Positions 1 to 6,961 of a DNA stretch of 34,327 nt are shown piece by piece (positions within the stretch are counted from its first letter, which is position 1; each line of letters opens with the position of its first letter). The position numbers were made by a program, and so were the translations under genes. The stretch comes from Bacteroidales bacterium (GTDB lineage: Bacteria > Bacteroidota > Bacteroidia > Bacteroidales > VadinHA17). The stretch spans positions 1 to 34,327 of the forward strand of contig JAAZBN010000310.1 in the NCBI GenBank assembly GCA_012513795.1. The letters run 5' to 3'. The notes below the pieces were generated by a model, which made no database searches, was not told where the DNA came from, and saw nothing but the letters and a program-made list of their open reading frames with translations.

Positions 1-106
1 TTAATCTCCATTTATCACACAATTAATAATCTTTTCGTGAATGTAATCACATTTTTCATATTAATTAGTGTTTTTTGAGAAAATTATGTCCGCCCAGGCA
101 AAAGCC

Positions 107-1996
107 TTAGATTTTAATAACCTCGTCAAACCACCTTGTCACCGATTCCCTGTGGGTCACGAAAACAATCGTCACCCTGTCCTTCAGCCGTGCCAGCACC
201 TCCATCACGGTTGCCTCGTTCTCGGCATCGAGCGACGAAGTGGCCTCGTCGAGCAGCAGCACCGACGGCCTTCGCAGTAGCACCCTCGCCAGCGCCAGCC
301 GCTGGCACTCGCCACCTGAGAAGGCAGTATGATAGTTCACCACGAAGGCATCCAAACCCTTCCTGAACCGCTTCACCAGGTGCGCCGCGTTGACCTGCTC
401 CAGCACCGCCATGATCTCCTCGTCACCGATGCCCGTGCCGGCGTCGCCACCGCTCACTCTGTTTCGGGCTTCGTCGTCCTCACTGCCCGTCCTTATACCT
501 CTTTTCCCCGGCAGCCCTCCTCCGCCGGCCCCGGGAGCGCTGTCCCACACCAGGTTCTCGCGCAGGGTGCCGTCAATGAAGAACGGATCCTGCGGCAGGT
601 ATCCCAATCCCGCCTTCCACCGCGGCAGCAGGCTCTCATCCAGCAACACCCCGTCAACAACTATCCTCCCGGCAGCAGGCTTCTGCAACCCGGCAATAAG
701 GTCTATCAGCGTCGTTTTACCGCGACCCGACTGCCCCAGTATCCCGGTGATATTATGTGCCCTGATCTCAGCGCTGAACCCGTCAAACAGCCTCGCCCCG
801 TCGGGGTAAGAAAACGTTATCCCCTCCAGCCTTATCCCATCCTTCAGCTCAACTCCCCTTTCTGCGCTCCTCTCTCTGTGCTCTTCGCCCTGCCCTGTTC
901 TTTTCGCTCTGCGCTCTCCCCTCTCGCCGCTCCTCTCTCTTCGCTCTGCGCTGACTCCCACGTCCGGCAGATCAGCATCCAACTGCATCACCAGCTTCAC
1001 CGACGGCACGTTTGAGACAATCATGTTGATGTCGGTGTTTATTGCTATCAGCTGTGGGAAGATGCGCGAGAAGAGCAGTATCAGTATGACGAACGAGGCC
1101 ATGGGCGTGTTGCCCGACCGGTAACCGAACCAGACTATGCCCACCAGCACCACCAGCCCCACAATGCGCTGTATCAGCTGGGGCAGCGACCAGTTACGCT
1201 GCATCCTGTACTCCATATTGAGCAGTGAGGTGTTGGCCTCGTCAAACCGGTTGTAGTAATAGTCCTCCGAGCTGTGCACCTTGGCTATCTTCACCGTCTG
1301 CCAGAAGTCGTCTATGTATTTGAGGAGCCTGTTGTAGGAATCCACATACCCTTTGCCCAGGCGGAACGAGCGCGACAGGAACCGGCGCATGGCGAGGAAC
1401 GTAATTGCTCCCACCCCTATGATTATCAGCGTGAAGCGGGCGGAGATGAGCAGCGCGTAGAGGGTATATGCGCCGGTCATGATGACCGTGGTGAGGAGGC
1501 GCAGGTAGAAGAAGTAGTAGGCGGCCAGGTTGGGCACCTCGCGGGTGAGCACCTGGAGGTGGTTGGTCTTGCTGCGACTGTTCAGCAGCTGCCAGTCGGC
1601 CATGATGATCTTGCGGAACAGCCTGCGGCGAAGGGTGTATATGAATGTCTGCTGGTACCGGGCGTCGAGTATCGCCTTCCAGTACTGTATCAGGGCACTG
1701 AAGGTAAGCAGCACCATATACACCACCAGTATGCTGCCGATGGTTATCTCTATTCCTGCGCCTTCGGCGAAGTTGCGTATGGCCAGTGCGATGCCGTCAG
1801 GCTCGCCGCCTGTGCCGATGTTAAGCAGCTGCAGCAGTGGTATGAGCAGCACTATTGAGAAACCCGACGTCACACCCTGCAGCAGTGTCAGCAGCATGAT
1901 GAGAACAAGCTTCCAGGGCTGGTGCTCGCGTAACAGGCGAAACGTTTCAAGGATAAACCGGGCCTTACTCTTTATTTGGCTTTCCATGCCGGACAT
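107..1996 (-). CDS. Lasso peptide ABC exporter (D protein), fused TMD-NBD
   Basis: 629-residue ABC half-transporter, predicted to export the mature lasso peptide and give self-immunity. The N-terminal half has several hydrophobic spans (about residues 30-58, 85-105, 160-205, 275-320). The nucleotide-binding domain follows, with Walker A GQSGRGKT (421-428), Q-loop LPQD (467-470), signature FSGGE (559-563), Walker B VLLLDEA (579-585) and H-loop THR (614-616). It starts at ATG 3 nt after the B2 stop and is the last gene of the lasso operon, the usual place for D. Two in-frame inserts are odd: an Arg/Glu-rich linker (350-386) between the TMD and NBD, and a Gly-rich acidic stretch (486-526) inside the NBD helical region. 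No peptidase C39 domain is present, as expected because B2 removes the leader. Assignment as an ABC exporter is secure; the substrate is inferred from context. Confidence 0.9.
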   Translation of the reverse strand: MSGMESQIKSKARFILETFRLLREHQPWKLVLIMLLTLLQGVTSGFSIVLLIPLLQLLNIGTGGEPDGIALAIRNFAEGAGIEITIGSILVVYMVLLTFSALIQYWKAILDARYQQTFIYTLRRRLFRKIIMADWQLLNSRSKTNHLQVLTREVPNLAAYYFFYLRLLTTVIMTGAYTLYALLISARFTLIIIGVGAITFLAMRRFLSRSFRLGKGYVDSYNRLLKYIDDFWQTVKIAKVHSSEDYYYNRFDEANTSLLNMEYRMQRNWSLPQLIQRIVGLVVLVGIVWFGYRSGNTPMASFVILILLFSRIFPQLIAINTDINMIVSNVPSVKLVMQLDADLPDVGVSAERRERSGERGERRAKRTGQGEEHRERSAERGVELKDGIRLEGITFSYPDGARLFDGFSAEIRAHNITGILGQSGRGKTTLIDLIAGLQKPAAGRIVVDGVLLDESLLPRWKAGLGYLPQDPFFIDGTLRENLVWDSAPGAGGGGLPGKRGIRTGSEDDEARNRVSGGDAGTGIGDEEIMAVLEQVNAAHLVKRFRKGLDAFVVNYHTAFSGGECQRLALARVLLRRPSVLLLDEATSSLDAENEATVMEVLARLKDRVTIVFVTHRESVTRWFDEVIKI

Positions 1997-1999
1997 CTT

Positions 2000-2434
2000 T
2001 CAGATTGATGTTACCTCGCTGTACTCATTCATATTCTCACCTCCTATTATCACCGAACCGTCAACCGAGAGCCAGGCATGAGCTTCGAGTCCTTTGGAGT
2101 CGCTCTTTTTCACTCCAAGGTGAACTGTTGATTTTATGCCTCTCCTGGCAAGCATCCGGTGTGCTGACAGCGCCTTCACCAGGCATGTCGACCGCCAGGG
2201 CGTTCTCCGGGATAGTCCATTTATAACCCCGGCCAGTGTGCGACAGAAATCGCGGCATGAGAATATCTCCTCAGCAACAACAGCCCGGACACTCCGTCTG
2301 TGGATCCTGTTCATCCAAACCCTGGAAGGTGTAAAGCTCACCTGCAAGCGCGCAAGGAGAAGCTGCCAGATTGCGCCAGGTATAAGACTACGCTCGTCAG
2401 GAGTGATCCTGCGGGCAGGTAAAAAGTTATTCAA
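2000..2434 (-). CDS. Lasso leader peptidase B2 (transglutaminase-like)
   Basis: 144-residue protein of the lasso B2 family, a papain/transglutaminase-fold protease that cuts the leader from the precursor. The expected catalytic triad is visible: Cys84 in the STCLVKALSAH motif, His119 in AHAWL and Asp125 in VDG. Length is typical for a stand-alone B2. The start is TTG at 2434; an in-frame TGA lies upstream within the B1 gene and no in-frame ATG intervenes, and the first internal Met (41) would remove the helical N-terminus. It lies 17 nt after the PqqD-like gene and 3 nt before the exporter gene. Split B1/B2 organisation is common outside the classical single-B proteobacterial clusters. Confidence 0.9.
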   Translation of the reverse strand: MNNFLPARRITPDERSLIPGAIWQLLLARLQVSFTPSRVWMNRIHRRSVRAVVAEEIFSCRDFCRTLAGVINGLSRRTPWRSTCLVKALSAHRMLARRGIKSTVHLGVKKSDSKGLEAHAWLSVDGSVIIGGENMNEYSEVTSI

Positions 2435-2451
2435 AACAGGTAAGTGAAATG

Positions 2452-2724
2452 TTATTCTGAAGGGACGATCAGTTTCCTGGCGGCCATGTCATCAATAAAG
2501 GCCAGCACATCATTCAGGCAGGTCTCGCGGTCAACCTCATACTCTTCCATGAGGCGGTCAGCCAGTTCATCAACTGTTGAGGGTTTTTCAGAGAGCAACT
2601 CCCAGATGCGGCTGCCAACAGGGTCAAGGGAATAATAGAATCCTGCAGTGGGACTCATTAATACAAGTTCGTCGTCAATTTTATTGGACAGGACATCTGT
2701 TGATACTCTGAAAAGTAGCTGCAT
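2452..2724 (-). CDS. PqqD-like RiPP recognition element (lasso B1)
   Basis: 90-residue PqqD/RRE-fold protein that binds the precursor leader and delivers it to the B2 peptidase. The pattern is characteristic: an N-terminal beta region with DDELVLMSP, then GFYYSLDPVGSRIWELL, then a helical part with the STVDELADRLMEEYEV motif. ATG start. It sits 143 nt after the precursor stop and directly before B2, the canonical B1-B2 arrangement. PqqD-like proteins also serve other RiPP pathways, but the adjacent B2, Ser2-type cyclase and precursor make lasso synthesis by far the best reading. Confidence 0.92.
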   Translation of the reverse strand: MQLLFRVSTDVLSNKIDDELVLMSPTAGFYYSLDPVGSRIWELLSEKPSTVDELADRLMEEYEVDRETCLNDVLAFIDDMAARKLIVPSE

Positions 2725-2836
2725 CTCAGAAAGGATTAATAAAAAGAGAGTTATTGAAGCAAAAGATCAACGGATAAAACCCTATAAAATTTCGCTAATT
2801 CATAGGATTAGTATTCCTCTCTCCTGACAATACAAA

Positions 2837-2867
2837 GGAATTGAGCAACCAGGCTGTTTTGCATTCC
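2837..2867 (-). promoter_or_regulatory. Hairpin just after the lasso precursor stop codon
   Basis: Immediately after the TAG of the precursor, the minus-strand transcript can fold: GGAAT (2867-2863) pairs with ATTCC (2841-2837) and GCAA (2862-2859) with TTGC (2848-2845), with a 3-nt bulge and a 10-nt loop. There is no strong U-tract, so it is not a convincing full terminator. Its position between A and B1 fits a partial terminator or 3'-end stabiliser that would let precursor mRNA exceed enzyme mRNA, as is usual in RiPP operons. This role is inference from position and pairing only. Confidence 0.4.
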
Positions 2868-2999
2868 CTATGATAACCACTTATCCGGAGCAGCACCGCC
2901 ATCAAGGGTCCTGTTGCCTCTTCCCGAATAAGTCTGCTTTATTGACAATGCCTTTGTTATCAGAGGCTTACGCCAATTCTTTTTAATTTTAGTATTCAT
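2868..2999 (-). CDS. Lasso peptide precursor (A), 43 aa
   Basis: Short gene of 43 codons between the lasso cyclase and the PqqD-like gene. ATG at 2999 lies 1 nt after the cyclase TAA, with a GGAAAGG ribosome-binding site about 6 nt upstream; stop TAG. The leader is basic (MNTKIKKNWRKPLIT...) and carries an aromatic-x-x-Pro pattern (W9..P12, hydrophobic 13-14) resembling the YxxPxL recognition motif, then Thr23 at the conserved penultimate leader position. Cutting after Tyr24 gives the core SGRGNRTLDGGAAPDKWLS. Asp33 is then core residue 9, giving a Ser1-Asp9 macrolactam, a standard lasso ring size. The core ends in Ser, the residue phosphorylated by paeninodin-type kinases. Cutting after Ser25 instead would give a Gly1-Asp8 ring. 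I do not recognise this core as a known peptide. Confidence 0.93.
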   Translation of the reverse strand: MNTKIKKNWRKPLITKALSIKQTYSGRGNRTLDGGAAPDKWLS

Positions 3000-3000
3000 C

Positions 3001-4911
3001 TTAACCTTTCCGCAAATTATCAAACCACATGTTGAATTCCAACAACAGATAGGTATTAATTATAACCCAATAGTCTCCTGCGAAATAACTTCTTTTTTTT
3101 GAATCTAACAAATTAAATATTCTTGACTTGAAAAGTGGTATGTAAATCAGGGATTCTAAATGACTCCTGGCCTCCATGTTAATGATGTTATCCGAAAAAC
3201 GTGAAAAGTCACTTACTATTATATCATGAAATCCCGGCGAATAGGTAATCTTGTCCTTCCTTAACCTTATTTCCTCAGGAAGGATTCCTTCCATGGATAT
3301 TCTTATAAGACCCCTGGGTAACCCATCTGCCAGAAAATATTCGACCGGCAGGCCAAGCAGGAACTCGACAAGTCTCCTGTCAGCCAGGGGATAAGTGATT
3401 TCAACATCGAAGTATGAGGATTCGCAATCCCATTCTTCATAAAACGGCTCATGATCAACAGGCCAGATATTTCCGGTTATCATTAAATCAGCGTAGTAGA
3501 TTTTTTTCTTGAGTTTTACGAACTCTCTCTCAAGCCTCTTTCTTACCTGTAAATAAGGGATTAGTTCAAGCTCATCGACAACTGACTCAACTGACCTGCC
3601 ATTTAATTTATTCCATAATGCGGTATACCAGTAAGGCAAGAAGGGATGTATTATTTTTCTCCGGATTATTGTTCTGACTGGAGTTTTTGTCTTTTTACTT
3701 TCAGATCGTAGGAGCGATGTTAAGGTCATTATTCTGCCGTGCAGCAGCAGGTGCGGATAAGGATTTAAAAACCTGTTTGTAGCGGTAAAATCACCCAGGA
3801 CGCCAGATAATACCCTTCTTACATTGTGTGATTTAAATTGACTGAAAATTGCCTCATCAACATAATGGTTAGCATTTACCACAGAGTATTGCTGACTGAA
3901 TTTCATGTGCAGATTGGTGTGAAAGCTCAGTTGCGAGTGATAGACAAACTCTGGCTTAATATTATTATGCTGCCTTAAGATAGCTCGGATATATCTCATC
4001 TCGTCTACCGCACCATCTGGATTCAATTCAGGATCCAGAACTGATGAAACCGTTATTACCTCTCCATCTCTTGCGGCGCATTGAAGTGCCGTAACACAGG
4101 CAATTGTACCCGAGTCCAGTCCACCACTTAATGGTACACCAATCTTCTGCTGCCCGCGGGTATGATCAGCCAGTATTCTTTCGATTAGAGTCCTCAACTG
4201 GCGGGATGCATCTGTAAGGGAAGGTATATTATTATTGCGTGAATACTTGGGCTCCCAATATTTATTTAGCAATAACTTTTCACTTCTGATTATCATGGTG
4301 TTTGCAGGACCTATTCTGATTATGTTTCTCCAGGCCGTTAAGTATGGTTTGTTCCATACATTGAAGGCCTGCTCTCTTAATAGAGTATTATCCAAATCTG
4401 TGATCACGAAAGGAATACGCACTATTGCCTTCAATTCTGTTGAAAAAACAAACCTCCCATCCTGGTAATAATAAAGAAACGGTTTCACCCCCATCTGATC
4501 CCTCGCGCAGAACAATTCCTTCTTTTCCTTATCCCATATTGCGAAAGCAAAATCACCATAGATGTCCTTAACAAAATCCTTACCGTACTTTCTGAACGAG
4601 CGCAACAACAATAACGGATCCGTTATCCGGTTCCGCTCCTCATCAGTGATGCCCAGGCGATCCATAATAGCCTCACGCTCATCAAGACGGGCGTTGGCAG
4701 TGATGACAAACCCATCTTCCTCGTATGGTGATTTATCATAAACTGATTCGGGTGTTACCTGCAGCAGCATGTGCCCCAGCGCAACCGACTCCTCTCTGTA
4801 CAAGCCCTGACCATCTGGTCCGCGATGGGCAAGGTCGGTCTGCATGGATCTGATCCACTCATCCTGCAACGGACGGCCTTCAAAATCAATTATCCCGAAA
4901 ATGGCACTCAT
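3001..4911 (-). CDS. Lasso cyclase (C), asparagine synthetase homologue
   Basis: 636-residue AsnB-like protein. In lasso pathways it adenylates the ring-forming Asp/Glu side chain of the core and closes the macrolactam. The N-terminal Ntn/amidotransferase-like domain begins MSAIFG: the catalytic Cys2 of glutamine-dependent enzymes is Ser, as expected of a lasso cyclase that needs no ammonia. The ATP-pyrophosphatase loop is SGGLDS (262-267), with the C-terminal synthetase domain following. Start ATG is 2 nt after the nucleotidyltransferase stop; stop TAA is 1 nt before the precursor ATG, so C and A are tightly coupled. An A8 run in the coding strand (3093-3100) is in frame. An exopolysaccharide amidotransferase is the alternative, but the Ser2 and neighbours argue against it. 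Confidence 0.92.
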   Translation of the reverse strand: MSAIFGIIDFEGRPLQDEWIRSMQTDLAHRGPDGQGLYREESVALGHMLLQVTPESVYDKSPYEEDGFVITANARLDEREAIMDRLGITDEERNRITDPLLLLRSFRKYGKDFVKDIYGDFAFAIWDKEKKELFCARDQMGVKPFLYYYQDGRFVFSTELKAIVRIPFVITDLDNTLLREQAFNVWNKPYLTAWRNIIRIGPANTMIIRSEKLLLNKYWEPKYSRNNNIPSLTDASRQLRTLIERILADHTRGQQKIGVPLSGGLDSGTIACVTALQCAARDGEVITVSSVLDPELNPDGAVDEMRYIRAILRQHNNIKPEFVYHSQLSFHTNLHMKFSQQYSVVNANHYVDEAIFSQFKSHNVRRVLSGVLGDFTATNRFLNPYPHLLLHGRIMTLTSLLRSESKKTKTPVRTIIRRKIIHPFLPYWYTALWNKLNGRSVESVVDELELIPYLQVRKRLEREFVKLKKKIYYADLMITGNIWPVDHEPFYEEWDCESSYFDVEITYPLADRRLVEFLLGLPVEYFLADGLPRGLIRISMEGILPEEIRLRKDKITYSPGFHDIIVSDFSRFSDNIINMEARSHLESLIYIPLFKSRIFNLLDSKKRSYFAGDYWVIINTYLLLEFNMWFDNLRKG

Positions 4912-4913
4912 AA

Positions 4914-6062
4914 TTACTTGCGACTGGTAATATTGTAACGCTTCCTGAGGTAATAGTCCAGAAATACACGGGGCACTACCAAACCAATGATGACAGCCCG
5001 GAGATAATCATAGATCATCCTGGCTCTGATCTTGAAACCTGTTCGTGTCCGCAGATGAAACATCAGCCTTCCTCTGCCGTAACCTATCCTGTGCCAGAGG
5101 GCCGGCGACAGGCTCATGGCCTTTATCCTGCCCTCAGCAAGCCGCCGGATCTGTCCGATCTCCACCCGGCTCCTAAGGGCCCCAGGTATCGCAGCACCTG
5201 TGAGAACAGAAGCCAGCGCCACAATTATGTAAACACCCTTTTCAATATTGTAGCGCCTGGCCTTGCCAATAACCCAGTCCCAGTCAATCTCAGCTTCCTT
5301 TGCCAACATCTGACCTACATCAAGCGGCTGCTTGAGCTTTATCAGCGGATCCTTGCCGGCATGATGCATCAGTGCCAGCAAAAAACTGGCAGAGGCATTG
5401 AAGACAAGAAGCTCGCGACCCTGAATCATTGACATCTCCGTCATCGGCATCAACTCCTGCAGGCTGATATCAAGGCCACTGAAGGAAGACCCGATCTTCC
5501 AGTGAAACTCAACATGAAAAATTCGTACGTCCCCCTCAAACCTGTCGAAGTTTAACTCAGCCGATTCCTTCTTGATCTTGTCAACCAGGCCGGGGTCAGA
5601 TGATCTTTCAAGCCGATAACCTCTGAGAGGCATCAGCTCTATCACACTGTCAAGGTCATCGTAATCAATCAATAGATCAATATCAACTCCCTCCCTGTCG
5701 GCCAGGTTGCCATAATACTCATGCGCCAGCCAGAATCCCTTGAAAGGCACGGCGGTAATCCCGGCCTCGCTTAGCATTGAGATGATCTCAAAAAACTCAG
5801 CCACATAGCTGAGCTGCTCATATAAATTCTGCCTCCGGGCATCACCAATCTTTTCACTGAACAAAGCCGGCACCAACGGTTCAGTCATCCCTGACAACAA
5901 CCCGGCCAGCTGCGGCTTGATCGAATGCATGTCGGCCCGCACAAGCAGATCATCCCAGCCAATCCGGTGACTGCCGATTATCTTTCGAGCCTCCTCAACC
6001 GCTGCAGCCTGATCATCCAGCCGCACCGCAAGCTTTAATATCTCAAATTCCGAAGAACTCAC
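4914..6062 (-). CDS. Nucleotidyltransferase family protein (NTP_transf_5-like), lasso tailoring candidate
   Basis: 382-residue protein with the pol-beta-type nucleotidyltransferase signature of the uncharacterised NTP_transf_5 group: FKGFWLAHEYYG (107-118) followed by VDIDLLI, with putative metal-binding Asp127 and Asp129. The N- and C-terminal parts are helical without clear membrane spans. The GTG start overlaps the kinase TGA by 4 nt (GTGA), implying translational coupling with the kinase. Proteins of this type recur beside HPrK-like kinases in lasso clusters; from memory, such a pair in the Bacillus peptide pseudomycoidin goes with further modification of the C-terminal phosphate, including sugar addition. 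Here it may cap or glycosylate the phosphorylated C-terminal Ser. The exact reaction cannot be read from sequence. Confidence 0.8.
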   Translation of the reverse strand: MSSSEFEILKLAVRLDDQAAAVEEARKIIGSHRIGWDDLLVRADMHSIKPQLAGLLSGMTEPLVPALFSEKIGDARRQNLYEQLSYVAEFFEIISMLSEAGITAVPFKGFWLAHEYYGNLADREGVDIDLLIDYDDLDSVIELMPLRGYRLERSSDPGLVDKIKKESAELNFDRFEGDVRIFHVEFHWKIGSSFSGLDISLQELMPMTEMSMIQGRELLVFNASASFLLALMHHAGKDPLIKLKQPLDVGQMLAKEAEIDWDWVIGKARRYNIEKGVYIIVALASVLTGAAIPGALRSRVEIGQIRRLAEGRIKAMSLSPALWHRIGYGRGRLMFHLRTRTGFKIRARMIYDYLRAVIIGLVVPRVFLDYYLRKRYNITSRK

Positions 6063-6892
6063 CCTGCTGAAATTATTTTTTCAAGCGTTTCCCTCAACTC
6101 ACTTATTCCGGTGGCATCCGAACGCCTGACATCATATACTCTCACAGCAGAGGCAATGACAGATAAGGTCCGGAAATAAATCTTCTCATTCTCCTTCATC
6201 CCCTCGAGGTACTCCCAGCGGTATATCTCATTCCTCATAGCAACAAACTTGTCTGCCCCGGTAACCTCCTGCGACGAAACACCAGAATCATTCTCCGTGG
6301 AAATTATAAAAACCATTTCCAGGGGAAAATACTCTGTCTCGCCCTTATTAACCGGGTAATAATACTTTTCGTTATCGGGCGCAATCTTCCTGAGCCCCGC
6401 CTTTTTTAGACCCAGCTGCTTCAGGGTGTCATCCCAAAGCTTGATGCGGTCAGAGAGGGCCATTATCACAGGCACCCCCTCCCTGATAACCATTGGGGTG
6501 ACGTCATCGGTCAGAAAGCCGGCCCCGTTAAAAACAAATGAGGCGGTGACAGATGACTTCCCTGCTCCCGCCTCGCCACAGACGAGGATACCCTTGCCGT
6601 CCAGCACAAAACTGCTGCCATGCAACGGCAGTATCTTCCGCTGGTGCAGAATAGCCCCGTAAACCGAGCCGTTCAGGTACAGTTCCAGAGTCTCCCTAGA
6701 AGCACCCTTCACCGGGGCATACTCAACCTCCCTGCCATCACAGGCATAATACCGCCCCACACCTTCAACCTGCATTGCAAACTCCCTCTGGTTCATCTGC
6801 CAAAAATCGTCGGCATAGTCAGGCGACACCACCGCACGGGGTTCGGCAACCTTCTTCACCGTTACATCCTTCAGTGGAAAGTGCAAGATCAT
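6059..6892 (-). CDS. HPrK-like kinase, predicted lasso C-terminal Ser kinase
   Basis: 277-residue protein related to the catalytic domain of HPr kinase/phosphorylase. The P-loop is GEAGAGKSS (106-114), preceded by LHGSS with His91 and followed by LTDDVTP (127-133), whose Asp129/Asp130 match the metal/catalytic acid region. The variable N-terminal domain is unlike true HprK. Homologues in paeninodin-type clusters phosphorylate the hydroxyl of the C-terminal Ser of the linear precursor. The precursor encoded here ends in Ser, which supports that role. ATG start directly follows a TAG, 69 nt after the WecA-like gene; it overlaps the nucleotidyltransferase by 4 nt and is the first gene of the lasso set. 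Regulation of HPr itself is unlikely given context. Confidence 0.85.
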   Translation of the reverse strand: MILHFPLKDVTVKKVAEPRAVVSPDYADDFWQMNQREFAMQVEGVGRYYACDGREVEYAPVKGASRETLELYLNGSVYGAILHQRKILPLHGSSFVLDGKGILVCGEAGAGKSSVTASFVFNGAGFLTDDVTPMVIREGVPVIMALSDRIKLWDDTLKQLGLKKAGLRKIAPDNEKYYYPVNKGETEYFPLEMVFIISTENDSGVSSQEVTGADKFVAMRNEIYRWEYLEGMKENEKIYFRTLSVIASAVRVYDVRRSDATGISELRETLEKIISAG

Positions 6893-6961
6893 CTAACCGA
6901 TTGTCAGGCAGCTGACATACATGTTTAATGGAAATCCGGCGAAACCGGCAGGAACCGCCAT

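Noticed and set aside
96-107. Short AGGC-AAAA-GCCT hairpin at the exporter stop as a terminator
   Set aside because: The stem is only four base pairs and no T-tract follows on the minus strand.
329-1015. Long plus-strand open frames opposite the exporter and other GC-rich genes
   Set aside because: They are antisense shadows of well-supported genes, with no recognisable domains.
2813-2866. An 18-codon ATG frame after the precursor stop as a second lasso precursor
   Set aside because: It has no leader motif, no Thr near a cut site and no suitably spaced Asp/Glu acceptor, and it overlaps the hairpin; it looks like chance.
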